The notes under the pieces: model-generated
Told to the model about the DNA's origin: nothing
The model's input: the letters and a program-made list of their open reading frames with translations, nothing else
Database searches by the model: none
Origin: Pochonia chlamydosporia 170
Taxonomy: Eukaryota > Ascomycota > Sordariomycetes > Hypocreales > Clavicipitaceae
Assembly: GCF_001653235.2 (NCBI RefSeq)
Contig: NC_035793.1
Coordinates: 2,914,001 to 2,978,000, forward strand
Length of the DNA: 64,000 nt
Reading direction: 5' to 3'
Made by a program: the position numbers and the translations under genes
Shown: positions 33,905 to 43,616 of the stretch, piece by piece
How positions within the stretch are numbered: the stretch's first letter is position 1
Layout of the letters: the number at the start of each line of letters is the position of its first letter

Positions 33905-35581
33905 ATGAGGCTCATCAACATTAAAACGAAGCGCCTGGAGGAGTTCGTCAGTGAAGTCCCGCGGTACGCCATACTTTCTCACACGTGGGGAGATGAGGAG
34001 GTTATTTACCAGGATTTCACACACCTGAGCGATGAGGCAAGAGGTCAAAAGAAGGGGTTTGCGAAAATTCTCAAAACGTGCGAATTGGCACAGAAATGCG
34101 GTCTCAAATATGCCTGGGTCGACACTTGCTGTATAGACAAGTCGAGCAGTGCGGAGTTGAGTGAGGCCATCAACTCCATGTTTCGCTGGTATCGCAAGGC
34201 CGTCGTTTGCTTTGCTTGGCTTACGGATTTGGTACCTGATGATTCATCTGAGCCAGACACTGCGGCCTTGAAAAACTGCCGATGGTTTACACGGGGATGG
34301 ACCCTACAAGAGCTAATTGCGCCACGGATGGTGGAATTTTACGATGCAGGTTGGAACCTCCGGGGCACCAAATCCAGTTTAAAACATCTTTTGACAGACA
34401 TCACGAAAATTCCGGGCAATGTACTTGAGTCACCGGAATCGCTACACACCTTATCCGTGGCTCGACGAATGTCTTGGGTGTCTGAGAGGAAAACAACGCG
34501 CACGGAAGATATGGCGTACTGCTTGCTGGGGATTTTTGACGTCAACATGCCGCTATTGTATGGAGAAGGCGAGCGTGCATTTTTGAGACTGCAAGAAGAA
34601 ATCTCAAACTCTATCAATGATCTCAGTATCCTCGCTTGGAGGAAGACGAAATCTGAACAGACGTATCACGGCGTGTACGCCACGAGCCCTACCGATTTCC
34701 GAGACTCGGGAACAGTCGAACTAGTTAGCAGTACCATGTTCATGCCGGAGTTTCTGAGAAGTAACAAGGGCCTCCGAATCCACACAAGCATTTATCATGG
34801 ATCGCAGCAAGCTTATATTCTCAAGTTGCAATGTGTGGAGATGACTGGCAATGAGAGGAGGCAAATTGGCATCTGGATCAAACCGCACGGCGGTGCGGTT
34901 TACAGTCGAATACGGGCATCTGAATTCGGGACGGAATCGCTCCAAGACACCTCCAGCGTGCAATTACTTTTCCTCTTCAGATACATCAGTCCTACTCGTT
35001 CACGAGAACTCCAAGGCAGCCATAGCAACGCGCTCATGATTCGCAAGGGAATCAACACCAAGACTCGCGTCACTGACGAAAGCTTCCCCTTTGAAGTCAC
35101 AATGTGGCTTCCTCAAGATGAATGGGACTCACAGCGCAGTATGTTTATGAATGATGGAGCGGCTGAGTTCGCTGCCTACGGCTACTTCAACTGGCGGCAA
35201 GATGTCGAGCCCACTGATGACATGCACAAAGGCCACAGCTTCATGCTTATCCTTGGTAAGTTAGCAGACGAGGGCGAACCATGGATCAGCCTGGCCTCTT
35301 TCGATGACACCTCGAAGAATCTCACGGCACACATGGGTGATGCCAAGAAAATGGTGACTGCTTCGAGAAAATATGAGCAGGAGCGGGTGGTGATGTTGAG
35401 GGATATCTGGAGGAATGTTTGCAAAGCAGTTTACGTGTCGCTAGAGAAGGCGAGAGTTGATGGGGAGGAAGTGTATTGCATCGATTTGACGTATGGTGAT
35501 GCGCCGGAAGAGGCAAAAAAGGGCAATACACATGTGCCGGAGGCCACGCGCCTGGCAGCTAGACGGGCTCGAGCAACGTGA
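33905..35581 (+). CDS. HET-domain protein (heterokaryon incompatibility)
   Basis: A single-exon gene encodes 558 residues. The N-terminal HET domain has all three usual blocks: YAILSHTWGDEEVIYQD (about residue 22), GLKYAWVDTCCIDKSSSAEL (about 65) and RWFTRGWTLQELIAP (about 127). An extension typical of the HET-D/E type follows (RRMSWVSERKTTRTEDMAYCLLGIF, then MPLLYGEGERAF). HET domains trigger cell death after fusion of unlike hyphae. Here no NACHT or WD40 part follows. The C-terminal roughly 300 residues are unrecognised, and the protein ends with an Arg/Ala-rich tail. The gene sits in a gene-poor, probably fast-evolving part of the window. Confidence 0.93.
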   Translation: MRLINIKTKRLEEFVSEVPRYAILSHTWGDEEVIYQDFTHLSDEARGQKKGFAKILKTCELAQKCGLKYAWVDTCCIDKSSSAELSEAINSMFRWYRKAVVCFAWLTDLVPDDSSEPDTAALKNCRWFTRGWTLQELIAPRMVEFYDAGWNLRGTKSSLKHLLTDITKIPGNVLESPESLHTLSVARRMSWVSERKTTRTEDMAYCLLGIFDVNMPLLYGEGERAFLRLQEEISNSINDLSILAWRKTKSEQTYHGVYATSPTDFRDSGTVELVSSTMFMPEFLRSNKGLRIHTSIYHGSQQAYILKLQCVEMTGNERRQIGIWIKPHGGAVYSRIRASEFGTESLQDTSSVQLLFLFRYISPTRSRELQGSHSNALMIRKGINTKTRVTDESFPFEVTMWLPQDEWDSQRSMFMNDGAAEFAAYGYFNWRQDVEPTDDMHKGHSFMLILGKLADEGEPWISLASFDDTSKNLTAHMGDAKKMVTASRKYEQERVVMLRDIWRNVCKAVYVSLEKARVDGEEVYCIDLTYGDAPEEAKKGNTHVPEATRLAARRARAT

Positions 35582-36338
35582 TAAAGTTGGCTATGGAGAA
35601 CAATTGCGCATTTTCAACAGATAATATGGAACTCGAGGTGTGTGGTTATTTAGTGATAAAGGAAAGGAGTCTAGGATAGCAAAATTGACAGCCTGGTTTG
35701 TGATTCAGCAATAAACAAATCTGCGAGCCTACAATTGACTCTATAGTCAGTTGCGTTTGCGCATATTTGGCCATACACCACTACAATGCGCTGTCGGCCG
35801 GCAGAACCTGGCGGTCATGTCCCACGATTGATACTCTGTAAGGAGGACTAGGTCGTAGTTGGCATAGACTTTTGCTAGCTGATGCAAATCTTCCACAGTT
35901 GGCATCATGCTGCTGGGTGCCACCAGACCCTAATTCCTTTATTGTTATTGTTAGCCCAATTTAGAGTTGGAATTCAGGAAGGCGTAGGTAATGGTGACCA
36001 AATTTAACGTTGAACCTTGTACGCAAAGTTCGACCTCACATTGAGTATGACTGGCATTACCGAGCAACATGACTCTCATCAGCAACCCTACCTCCGTCGA
36101 AACATTAGACTTTAATGTATAGACCCTTAGCCTATGCAGTGCTCATATCTCCTTTGCTGTTTTCAAGATTTAGAAGACTATTTAAGCTAACCGTAGCCAG
36201 AGTTTGTTCAACTTAGGCCGCTATTGCTACGTATTTAAGAGGCACCTGTCCTAACCACCATGGCCGTTTTCCTTTCGACCCATCGACTCAACTTGACCAA
36301 CTTATCACAGCAGCACTCCTCTACAAAGTAAATCGACT
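35582..36338. other. AT-rich intergenic region
   Basis: About 0.75 kb between the HET and DUF3669 genes; nothing recognisable. Confidence 0.5.
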
Positions 36339-37334
36339 ATGAATCCAACAACTACCCTTACTGCCTCCGGCCCCCTCCAACGAATCGGTTTCGGCAACTG
36401 CGGTTCCGTTTGGGCCACACTCACAAGCCAAACCGGCCAGCACATCGTTATCAAGCGAGAGGACGCAAGTCCAGGCAGAGACATCAAGAACGAAGTCTCT
36501 GTCCAGTCTCAAGTATACTCATGCGCAGGAACCCTGAAAAGGACCTCCGTTCCAGAGTGTTTCGAGCTCATGGACGCCGCAGATGAAAGGTGGCAGCAGC
36601 TCTTGCCCCTTCTTCCCGATGGCTTTCAACCATGCAGAGCCATGATCGCCGAGAAGATCAAGCCAGTGTCACTACAGGCACAGCTTCTCCTCGTCGATAC
36701 ATATGTCCCCGAGGCGCACCGCGAGGAACTCAGGAAACCACTGCACTCTGGAGAAGGTGCACACTGCTTAGTTCGCATCTATCTCGGTCGACGACGGCAG
36801 ATAACTCCAAATCAACAGCGCCGACGCCACTTCTTCAGTCTCCGCAACTTTCTGATACATGTCGACCAGGCCGAAGAGCTGGGCCTCCCCTGCGAAGAGT
36901 ACGCGAAAGCCATGGGCGAGGCATTCGCGACACTGAACTGGCTGGTCAGAACGAACGGCAACGACGTCGAATTTGTCCTTGGCGCGAGCAGAAATGAGGA
37001 TGAAGGTGCGGCAAAGCCTCTTGCAAATCATGCCATGTGGATGCTCGATTATGACTGCTCGAGAGCCGTGGAGGCGAATGACGAGGGGTTAGAGTCGATT
37101 GCGCGGTCGTTTTGGCGGAATGATCCCTTTTATCCGCGACCGGGTGCTGAGTGTGCGCGAGATAGAATGCTTTGGGATGTTTTTGCAGCTGAGTATAGAA
37201 GGGTGGGCGTGGACATTGTTCGGGAGAATGCTCGTGAGGGAGAGGATGTGGATGTTTTGTGTGAGTTGGTTGAGGGTGCGTTGGAGAGGATTGTGGAAAC
37301 GAAGGGGAAGTGGACTAGCGGAGCGCATTTTTAA
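36339..37334 (+). CDS. DUF3669 family protein
   Basis: A single-exon gene encodes 331 residues. It starts with a kinase-like glycine-rich opening (RIGFGNCGSVWATL) and a following Lys (HIVIKRED), then the DUF3669 core: LVRIYLGRRR, FSLRNFLIHVDQAEELGLP, YAKAMGEAFATLNWLVRTNGNDVEFVLGA and WMLDYDCSR. The pattern recalls a reduced protein-kinase fold, and fungal databases often label these as zinc-finger proteins although no zinc motif is visible here. The function is unknown. Such genes are numerous and patchy in ascomycetes and often lie near HET genes, as here. Confidence 0.85.
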   Translation: MNPTTTLTASGPLQRIGFGNCGSVWATLTSQTGQHIVIKREDASPGRDIKNEVSVQSQVYSCAGTLKRTSVPECFELMDAADERWQQLLPLLPDGFQPCRAMIAEKIKPVSLQAQLLLVDTYVPEAHREELRKPLHSGEGAHCLVRIYLGRRRQITPNQQRRRHFFSLRNFLIHVDQAEELGLPCEEYAKAMGEAFATLNWLVRTNGNDVEFVLGASRNEDEGAAKPLANHAMWMLDYDCSRAVEANDEGLESIARSFWRNDPFYPRPGAECARDRMLWDVFAAEYRRVGVDIVRENAREGEDVDVLCELVEGALERIVETKGKWTSGAHF

Positions 37335-37871
37335 AAAGAATCGGACTGCATATTATATTATGTATCTAAGAATATACTAGCATATCGCGGAGTATGGCGT
37401 ATAATGTTGGTATATTGTTCTTGTGTGGTGCTGCTAAATGTGGCTGGCTGAAGTGACTGCCGAGCCGTAGATTCGGCAAGCGATCTTCAATCCTCAACTG
37501 GGGAGATTAACTGGCGGCTCTTCTGGCAGGGTTTCCGATTCGCCCAGAAAGATGGAGGCTGGCAGGCGGGCCGCGTTGGGTTGGTCTCACCGTCGACGAG
37601 ATGCAACATTGAATCAGACCAAAATGACCAGACATGCAGTGGAATCGGGTACCAGCACGCAACGATTGTTTACTCTTGTGAAACGTCCGTTAGCCCAGGG
37701 TGCTGGATAAAGAGATGCTGACCCCAGACGGTCAAATTCGCTGTTGCGGTGCATGCTGTAGTCAACCATCCGCTCCTTCCTTCACTTCAACCTTTCTTTT
37801 CCCCGTCCGCCATCTTGCTCGCACTCTGCAGCAACGCAAACAAAGCACATCACTCGCCATAGCCTTACAAC
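37335..37871. other. Intergenic region, promoter of the FolD-like gene
   Basis: The right end is pyrimidine-rich just before the ATG. Nothing else is seen. Confidence 0.5.
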
Positions 37872-38790
37872 ATGGGCGCCAGTCTCCTCTACGGCGATCC
37901 GGTCGTCAAGGACATTGAACGATGGTGTTTACGCAAAGGCCGCCGAGGGGCAATCGAACCCGTCCTAGCCGTCCTGTTCTTCAACACCGACACCGCCGCT
38001 GAAGATTACGTCCGGATCAAAGCTCATGTTGCTGCAAAGGTATTGTGCTCCCACGGTGAATACCCAACCATCACAAACTGATCACTTACAATTCCAGGCC
38101 GGGGTTGGATACTGGGTCTACGAAATGTCTCCCAAAGCAACGTCCTCTCAAGTCCAAGCTCAAGTTCGAGAATTGAACCAAAACAACCACATCCACGGCA
38201 TCCTTATCCAGCGTCCACTTCCAGAACATCTCAACGAACCCAAAATCATGGGCACTATTGACACCGAGAAGCACATTGAGCAATACTGTGGAGGGGAGCG
38301 CAGTGATATTGCAGCTGATGCGCTGAGTCGTCTGCTAGCCAAGTACGGCAGGAGGCGCGACTTGTACCAATCTACCATACACATCGTCGGTTTCGGCAAC
38401 ATCATCACCGATAACTTTGTGTCCCATATGAAGCGTCAGTATCCCTGGGTCAGTGTTTCTCCGAATCTGCCTGGGAAAACGGATGATACGAAAGGGGCGG
38501 ATCGAGAAGCCGTGCTTGTTAGTGAGCTTCATCGTGGGCCAGGGTACATCAGGACGGATATGATTCCCCAGGGGACTAGGACTATTATCGACTTTGGTTT
38601 TTATTCTACTGAGAAGGATGGCATTGTGGGGGATGTTGATCACACTGTTTTTGAGGAGGATGGGCTGGCTATTGCTCCGACGCCGGGGGGTGTGCTGCCT
38701 ATTCTGCTTTGGTTGATGATGGAGAGGACAATTAGAGCGAGACGACTTGTTACGAAGGCGGAATGGCATGGCTGTTGTGTATGTCAGTAG
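37872..38790 (+). CDS. Divergent methylenetetrahydrofolate dehydrogenase/cyclohydrolase (FolD)-like protein
   Basis: Exons 37872-38039 and 38098-38790 give 286 residues. The order of motifs is that of the FolD family: EDYVRIKAHVAAK near residue 44 (the catalytic Tyr and Lys of YxxxK), HGILIQRPLPEHL (GILVQLPLP-like), an NAD(P) fold region IHIVGFGNII, then GIVGDVDHTVF and APTPGGVLPILLWLMMERT (matching PVPGGVGPMT). The conserved KDVDG folate-site motif is not visible; TEKHIEQYCGGER stands at its place. Fungi already have a C1-tetrahydrofolate synthase and an NAD-dependent Mtd1, so this may be the Mtd1 type or a recruited relative. The cofactor and reaction are uncertain. The neighbours are unrelated. 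Confidence 0.8.
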
Positions 38791-39807
38791 CGTGGTTTGA
38801 GCGACATAGACACTGCTACAGTATAGAGGATTAAGTTCCTGTCCTGTGGGCGTCATCGGATGTGGCCTCAAGATATTGACGCGGTCCTGGGAGAGGTATG
38901 CGTATGCATCATATATAGAGATGGCAGCGTCTGCAAGCCGTGTTATTATCCACTCCTGTGAACTAGAGTGCAAACCACATAGGTAGCGGTCAAACGGTGG
39001 ATGGTGGATACACATGGTGGTGAGAGATGGGCAAACAAACTTCTACCACTCATCGTTGTTTAAGCTAATACGGTCCTTGAAGGCATACCGTCACTGAAGA
39101 CTATGAGTCAAAAAATTAAGGGTATCATTACGAGCTAGTGGAGCACACTATGTGAGAGTGTCGCAGGGAGTCTTGTGGAAGAACACTGCGACATGGCGGC
39201 GTTGATTGCCTGAATTCGGAAGCACTTGGCCATCGGTATAGTGGCCAGTACGTAGTTGAAGAAAGTCGTGGGCTTTAAATATTTGCTCCATGGCGAGATG
39301 GCTGAATCAATTCTCGTTGAGTGAGTGGGTGATGTGGAAAGATGGTCGTGCATTAAAAGTTCCGGCTTTAACCTACCATATCGCATCGTTGCCATCGTTG
39401 AATATCTGGAAATTTGTCAAGTGATTTTAATGATGTGAACTGGCCGTAATCTAAATTACACCAGACTACTTATGAGTTATTGGTCTTCTGAGCATGAGTG
39501 ACTCACGTCTCTGCTCATTCTTCACCAGTCGCCTTCACAGAATGAGTGACAGACACTCACCAGGGCAGATTGAAAATCTTGACACTTTTACCGTAGCCAT
39601 TAGTGGCAGTGCTACGATGAACTTACTGATCAATTTTCATGACATGTGGTGCTCGATTGCATTTCCAGCATTGTTGCGCTCCACTCCACCATCATTTCTC
39701 ATGGCGAATCAAAATAGCCTTTGCTTGAGCAGTGCTGGCGACATGAGATAAATTTTTGTCAACGCCAGAACCTTCACCTTGCCCGCCCTCTTCACCACAT
39801 TCCTACC
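38791..39807. other. 1.0 kb intergenic region
   Basis: No gene is seen; short frames only. Confidence 0.5.
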
Positions 39808-40926
39808 ATGACCACTTCCCCAGGCGATGATTCAATACCATCCCTCATCACACTCATAATCACGACTTCGCCGACCCTGTCAGCCCCGTCCATCGAGCTA
39901 CTCTCCACAGTCCTCAAGTCATTTCGCCGCCATTGCGCCCAGCTCCTGGACTGCAAAGTCGTAGTCGTTTTCGACGGATGTGAACAAATCACATCTCACC
40001 CTCGCCTGAAAAAGGGCTACGTTACACCAAAAGGAGCAGAGCACTACGAAACCTACAAGAAGAATGTGAAAAACCTCTTCCTAGAAGAATATCTGCAGGG
40101 AAAATCGATAGGAAAATTAACAGAGACTCACGGCGAGGCTGAGTACGGCTCACCACACAAGGTCAAGCCAGTTCCATTCGTCACTACATCCACAGAAGAT
40201 GGCCGCATCAATTTCATCGAGGTGACGGCTCAGCGACTGGGATTCGGCCTAGCAGTCCGCACGGCAATCCGATCAGTTAATACGCCTTACATCTGGGTCC
40301 ATCAACACGACTGGGCTCTCAAATATGATATCCCCATTACATCGCTCCTCGACGTGATGCAAGCCTCAGAGGCGGATGATGCAAAACCCATAAAATACGT
40401 CTGTTTGCCGTCGGGCCGTAGAACCTCGTACGCAACCTCTGATCAGGTCATGCCCTTTCCGGAACTGCGGAAGCTAGCGTCCGCCCTCACTGGCGACTAT
40501 GTCTCGCCGAGTGATTCCTCGGTTGTGGTTCCGCTGACGCCCATGTTCTTCTGGCATGATAAGCCGCATATTGCGTCGAGAGCGCATTATCTTCAGCGTG
40601 TGTTCCCGACCAGACTGGCTATGATGAGAGGGGCCTTTATCGAGGATACGATTGGGCAGAGGGCCAGGAATCAGATGAAGGAGGGGCAGTGGGCGAAATG
40701 GGCGACTTGGCTCTATCATCCTGAGGGGGGGAAGGAAGTTTGCTTGAAGCATCTTCATGGGAGGACGTGGAGGGGTGAGGAGGAGGAGATGAGGAAGAGA
40801 ATGACGTATCGGGAGCGGAATATGGCTTCGGCGGATGGGAATGGGGGAAATAATGGTGATGAATTTAGACGTATAGATGATTTAGATGTGGAGATATACC
40901 CAGCGTTGTCGGGAGACGAGACATAG
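39808..40926 (+). CDS. Conserved-looking protein of unknown function, glycosyltransferase-like features
   Basis: A single-exon frame encodes 372 residues from MTTSPGDDSIPSLITLIITTS. The early part reads like the first strand and nucleotide-binding start of a GT-A fold (LITLIITTSPTLSAPS..LL..VLKSF, then CKVVVVFDGCE). Later it has FGLAVRTAIRSVNTPYIWVHQHDWAL, where HQHDW could be a metal or donor-binding site like the DxD of glycosyltransferases. I see no membrane segment or signal peptide. The tail is polar and low-complexity. The start was taken at the ATG at 39808 because upstream codons in the same frame run into promoter-like sequence. I do not recognise the family; a family 2-like glycosyltransferase is only a guess. 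Confidence 0.7.
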   Translation: MTTSPGDDSIPSLITLIITTSPTLSAPSIELLSTVLKSFRRHCAQLLDCKVVVVFDGCEQITSHPRLKKGYVTPKGAEHYETYKKNVKNLFLEEYLQGKSIGKLTETHGEAEYGSPHKVKPVPFVTTSTEDGRINFIEVTAQRLGFGLAVRTAIRSVNTPYIWVHQHDWALKYDIPITSLLDVMQASEADDAKPIKYVCLPSGRRTSYATSDQVMPFPELRKLASALTGDYVSPSDSSVVVPLTPMFFWHDKPHIASRAHYLQRVFPTRLAMMRGAFIEDTIGQRARNQMKEGQWAKWATWLYHPEGGKEVCLKHLHGRTWRGEEEEMRKRMTYRERNMASADGNGGNNGDEFRRIDDLDVEIYPALSGDET

Positions 40927-41037
40927 ATGAATAAGTACAGGTGTATTTACAGAACTCGCGTTATTACTCTGGCCGTGACCTGGCTACTATATCAGTACTA
41001 CAAGCTGCTCCGCTTCCAATGAGAAATATATACAAAA

Positions 41038-42576
41038 CTAGGCCAAAATCTCCTTCACCTCATATATATTCTTGGCATGCAAGAACCACAGCGAAAGAAT
41101 GACAATAAAAACCCCAGCCAGCACAGGCGCCGCATAATTCATCTGCGACGCCAGCACAGGAAGGTAATTCGGGAAGCAGTAGAACACCAGCGCCACCACA
41201 GACCAGGCAAGCATGGTAATGTTCGCCAGCAACCCCAGCTTCGGGAACCAAAATGGGCCGTGCTTAAAGTTAGAGCGGCCCTGACACAGGACAAGAATAA
41301 CCGGAATACTGTAGCTGATGTACTGGAGCAGCAGGCCCGTGGAGATGAGGGAGTTGAAGGCGAGTTCAGACCCGAGATAAAGACAGCCGAAAATGGCGGT
41401 GCCGGTGGCGGAAAACAACAACGACCATGTAGGGGTGTGTAGCGGCGCTGGCGTAATCTTGCTGAGATGGCGATGCAGAGGGAAGCCGGCTTCACGGCTG
41501 ATGGTCCACGCGAGACGAGATTGCCACGTCTGTATAGACCAGACTGCGCCGGCGGTGGTTATCAGAACGGGAATCCAGAGGCCCACGGCGGCGGCCTTGC
41601 TCTGCGTGATGCGGTAGAATAGACCCAATGCTGTGAGGTCGTCTTCTGCACCAATGGTACCGGCGTTGATGAGTACAGATGTAACAACAAGGAGACCGGT
41701 GCTGAAGCCAACCACGATGGTCCACATCAGCGCCTTGGGGATATCAGTAGCAGGACGAGGCATCTCCTCAGCCAAATGGGTAGCTACATCGAGACACGAA
41801 AAGCTCCAATTCGCACCATTCATGCCCATGATGAAAGCAACCCCCTTCGGCCACCCAGTAACGTTGAGGGACGTAAGGAAGAAGTCCTTTGCGGACATGC
41901 GCTGGTTATCGCACATGGCAAACAAAGTAATGAAAATAACACCAATAGTCAGACAGCTAAACAGCAGCATGACCTTTGAGATCCGAGGCAGGGCCATTTC
42001 GAAGCTCGCCCCAAAGACAGTCAGCAGGTTGAGCAGCTGAAAGCCGACGAACCCCATCCACCGCTTATACACAAAATTAGGGTTCAGGAGCGATATAATT
42101 GCACAAAGACCAGTAGGCACGGACAAGCACGACGAAGAGCCCGTCGCCACGGCGGCCAGCCAGCTAACAAGCGCGGTGAGATACGACAGGAACCGTCGAT
42201 ATCGAGGCGGTGCCAGGCGGTTCACCCAGATGTACTGGCCGCCGGGGTGAGGCATCGCAGAGGCCAGCTCGGCGAGCGTGGTGGCCGTCGCGAGACCCAC
42301 GACAGCCATGATGAGGAATCCCCAGAAGAAGAGAGGCGAGCCGCCCATGGGGAGGGCGGTGCCGAGGACTAGAAGCAGGCCGATGGGGGTGTTGGTGGTG
42401 CCGTAGCCGATGCCCAGGGCGGAGAGGGTGGTGAAGGGCTTGATGGACTGGACTGTGACATTGCCGTGGAGGACGGATGTGTGTTCTGGGTCGGAGTGGT
42501 CTGGTTTTTCGTGTAGGACGGCCGATGGCTTTGTTGTGCCGGGTGATGAGGCACGGCTTGGAGATGGTTGATCCAT
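41038..42576 (-). CDS. Amino acid/choline/GABA-type permease (APC superfamily)
   Basis: A single-exon gene encodes 512 residues with about twelve hydrophobic segments after a polar, Ser/Pro-rich N-terminus. The start of helix one (FTTLSALGIGYGTTNTPIG) and the segment LAELASAMPHPGGQYIWVNRLAPP are typical of the fungal amino acid/choline transporter group (Hnm1, Uga4 and relatives). These plasma-membrane proton symporters take up amines and amino acids. The exact substrate cannot be told. Next to it, divergently, stands a Zn2Cys6 regulator gene, then an FAD amine/amino-acid oxidase gene; the three may serve one nitrogen-compound pathway. Confidence 0.93.
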   Translation of the reverse strand: MDQPSPSRASSPGTTKPSAVLHEKPDHSDPEHTSVLHGNVTVQSIKPFTTLSALGIGYGTTNTPIGLLLVLGTALPMGGSPLFFWGFLIMAVVGLATATTLAELASAMPHPGGQYIWVNRLAPPRYRRFLSYLTALVSWLAAVATGSSSCLSVPTGLCAIISLLNPNFVYKRWMGFVGFQLLNLLTVFGASFEMALPRISKVMLLFSCLTIGVIFITLFAMCDNQRMSAKDFFLTSLNVTGWPKGVAFIMGMNGANWSFSCLDVATHLAEEMPRPATDIPKALMWTIVVGFSTGLLVVTSVLINAGTIGAEDDLTALGLFYRITQSKAAAVGLWIPVLITTAGAVWSIQTWQSRLAWTISREAGFPLHRHLSKITPAPLHTPTWSLLFSATGTAIFGCLYLGSELAFNSLISTGLLLQYISYSIPVILVLCQGRSNFKHGPFWFPKLGLLANITMLAWSVVALVFYCFPNYLPVLASQMNYAAPVLAGVFIVILSLWFLHAKNIYEVKEILA

Positions 42577-43616
42577 TGGTGGTGGACTTTGAATACCATG
42601 GATGAGATGTGGTTGAAGATGGGTTTTGGTGATGGGTTAGTGGTTGGTCTTGGGGAATGGTTCACGTGGGTCGGCAAGGCTTATATGCATCATCCCGGTC
42701 TGTCATGATGTCTGTTGCGGGAGCGAGATGAACCCCGTGGGGTATAAGTCGCTGGAAGATGGTGTTGATAGAGACGATGGAGAGGCATTGTGAGTGTGAG
42801 TGTGAGTGTGAGTGTGGATGTGAGTGTGGATGGATTGATAGTCCGAATTGGGAATGGCGGACCGAATCCACACCCGAAGCAGAATTGGGAAAGTAGGTCC
42901 GAGGATGGCAATATTGGCTCGGCTGGGGTGAGTTTATGGAATCTGGGTCATGAAGAAGTCGTTGATAGGCAAAGGTGTTGGACGTAGATTTTGGCAGCTT
43001 ATCTTGTTGGTATCACATGAAGGAAAGCCGTTATTTCGTTGCTGGTTGGGGTTAACCAAGCGGACTGCACTTTGTAGCTTGCACCACCAGACATGTGCAG
43101 ACACGCACCAGTTATGCGGCTACAATTCTCTCACACTAGACCCTTTGATCCAAAGGGCATATGTCTCTGCTCCATTTGTTCGACAGTCCATCAATGAGTC
43201 AGTCTATTAAAGTGCGGACATATACTCGTTCATAGTCTCTCACCCATCTATCACAACCATCTATCGCCACCGCCGAGGTTAGCACAACGCCATCGCCCTC
43301 CGCGGTGTCCGACTCGTGCTTGATACCGCTATCGCAACAGCTCTAGCTAATAATTGAAGACATTCTTCACTGTCAGCCCCAATTCTAGCCCCCAGACTTC
43401 AGCGGGGTTAGTGGAGTTGGTAAAACCTGGGGATTTGACGCATGGCAGCCACATCAATCCTGATTCGAGAGGGGCTTTAAGCATCAATTTACCGAGTATC
43501 GGAATGCCAATTCTAATCTTTAACCTGCTGTCACTGGGACTTCCATCTCATCTCCGTCCGCTTCAATGCTTCGGCTCTCAGTCCTACTGAGACCCAACCA
43601 TGTGCGAGACACCAAA
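42577..43616. other. Divergent promoter region, permease and Zn2Cys6 gene
   Basis: About 1.0 kb between divergent genes, with a GTGAGT microsatellite. It is a candidate shared regulatory region. No gene is seen. Confidence 0.5.
42789..42833 (+). repeat. GTGAGT microsatellite
   Basis: GTGAGT units repeat about six to seven times with GTGGAT variants in the permease upstream region. It is simple-sequence DNA. Confidence 0.85.
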
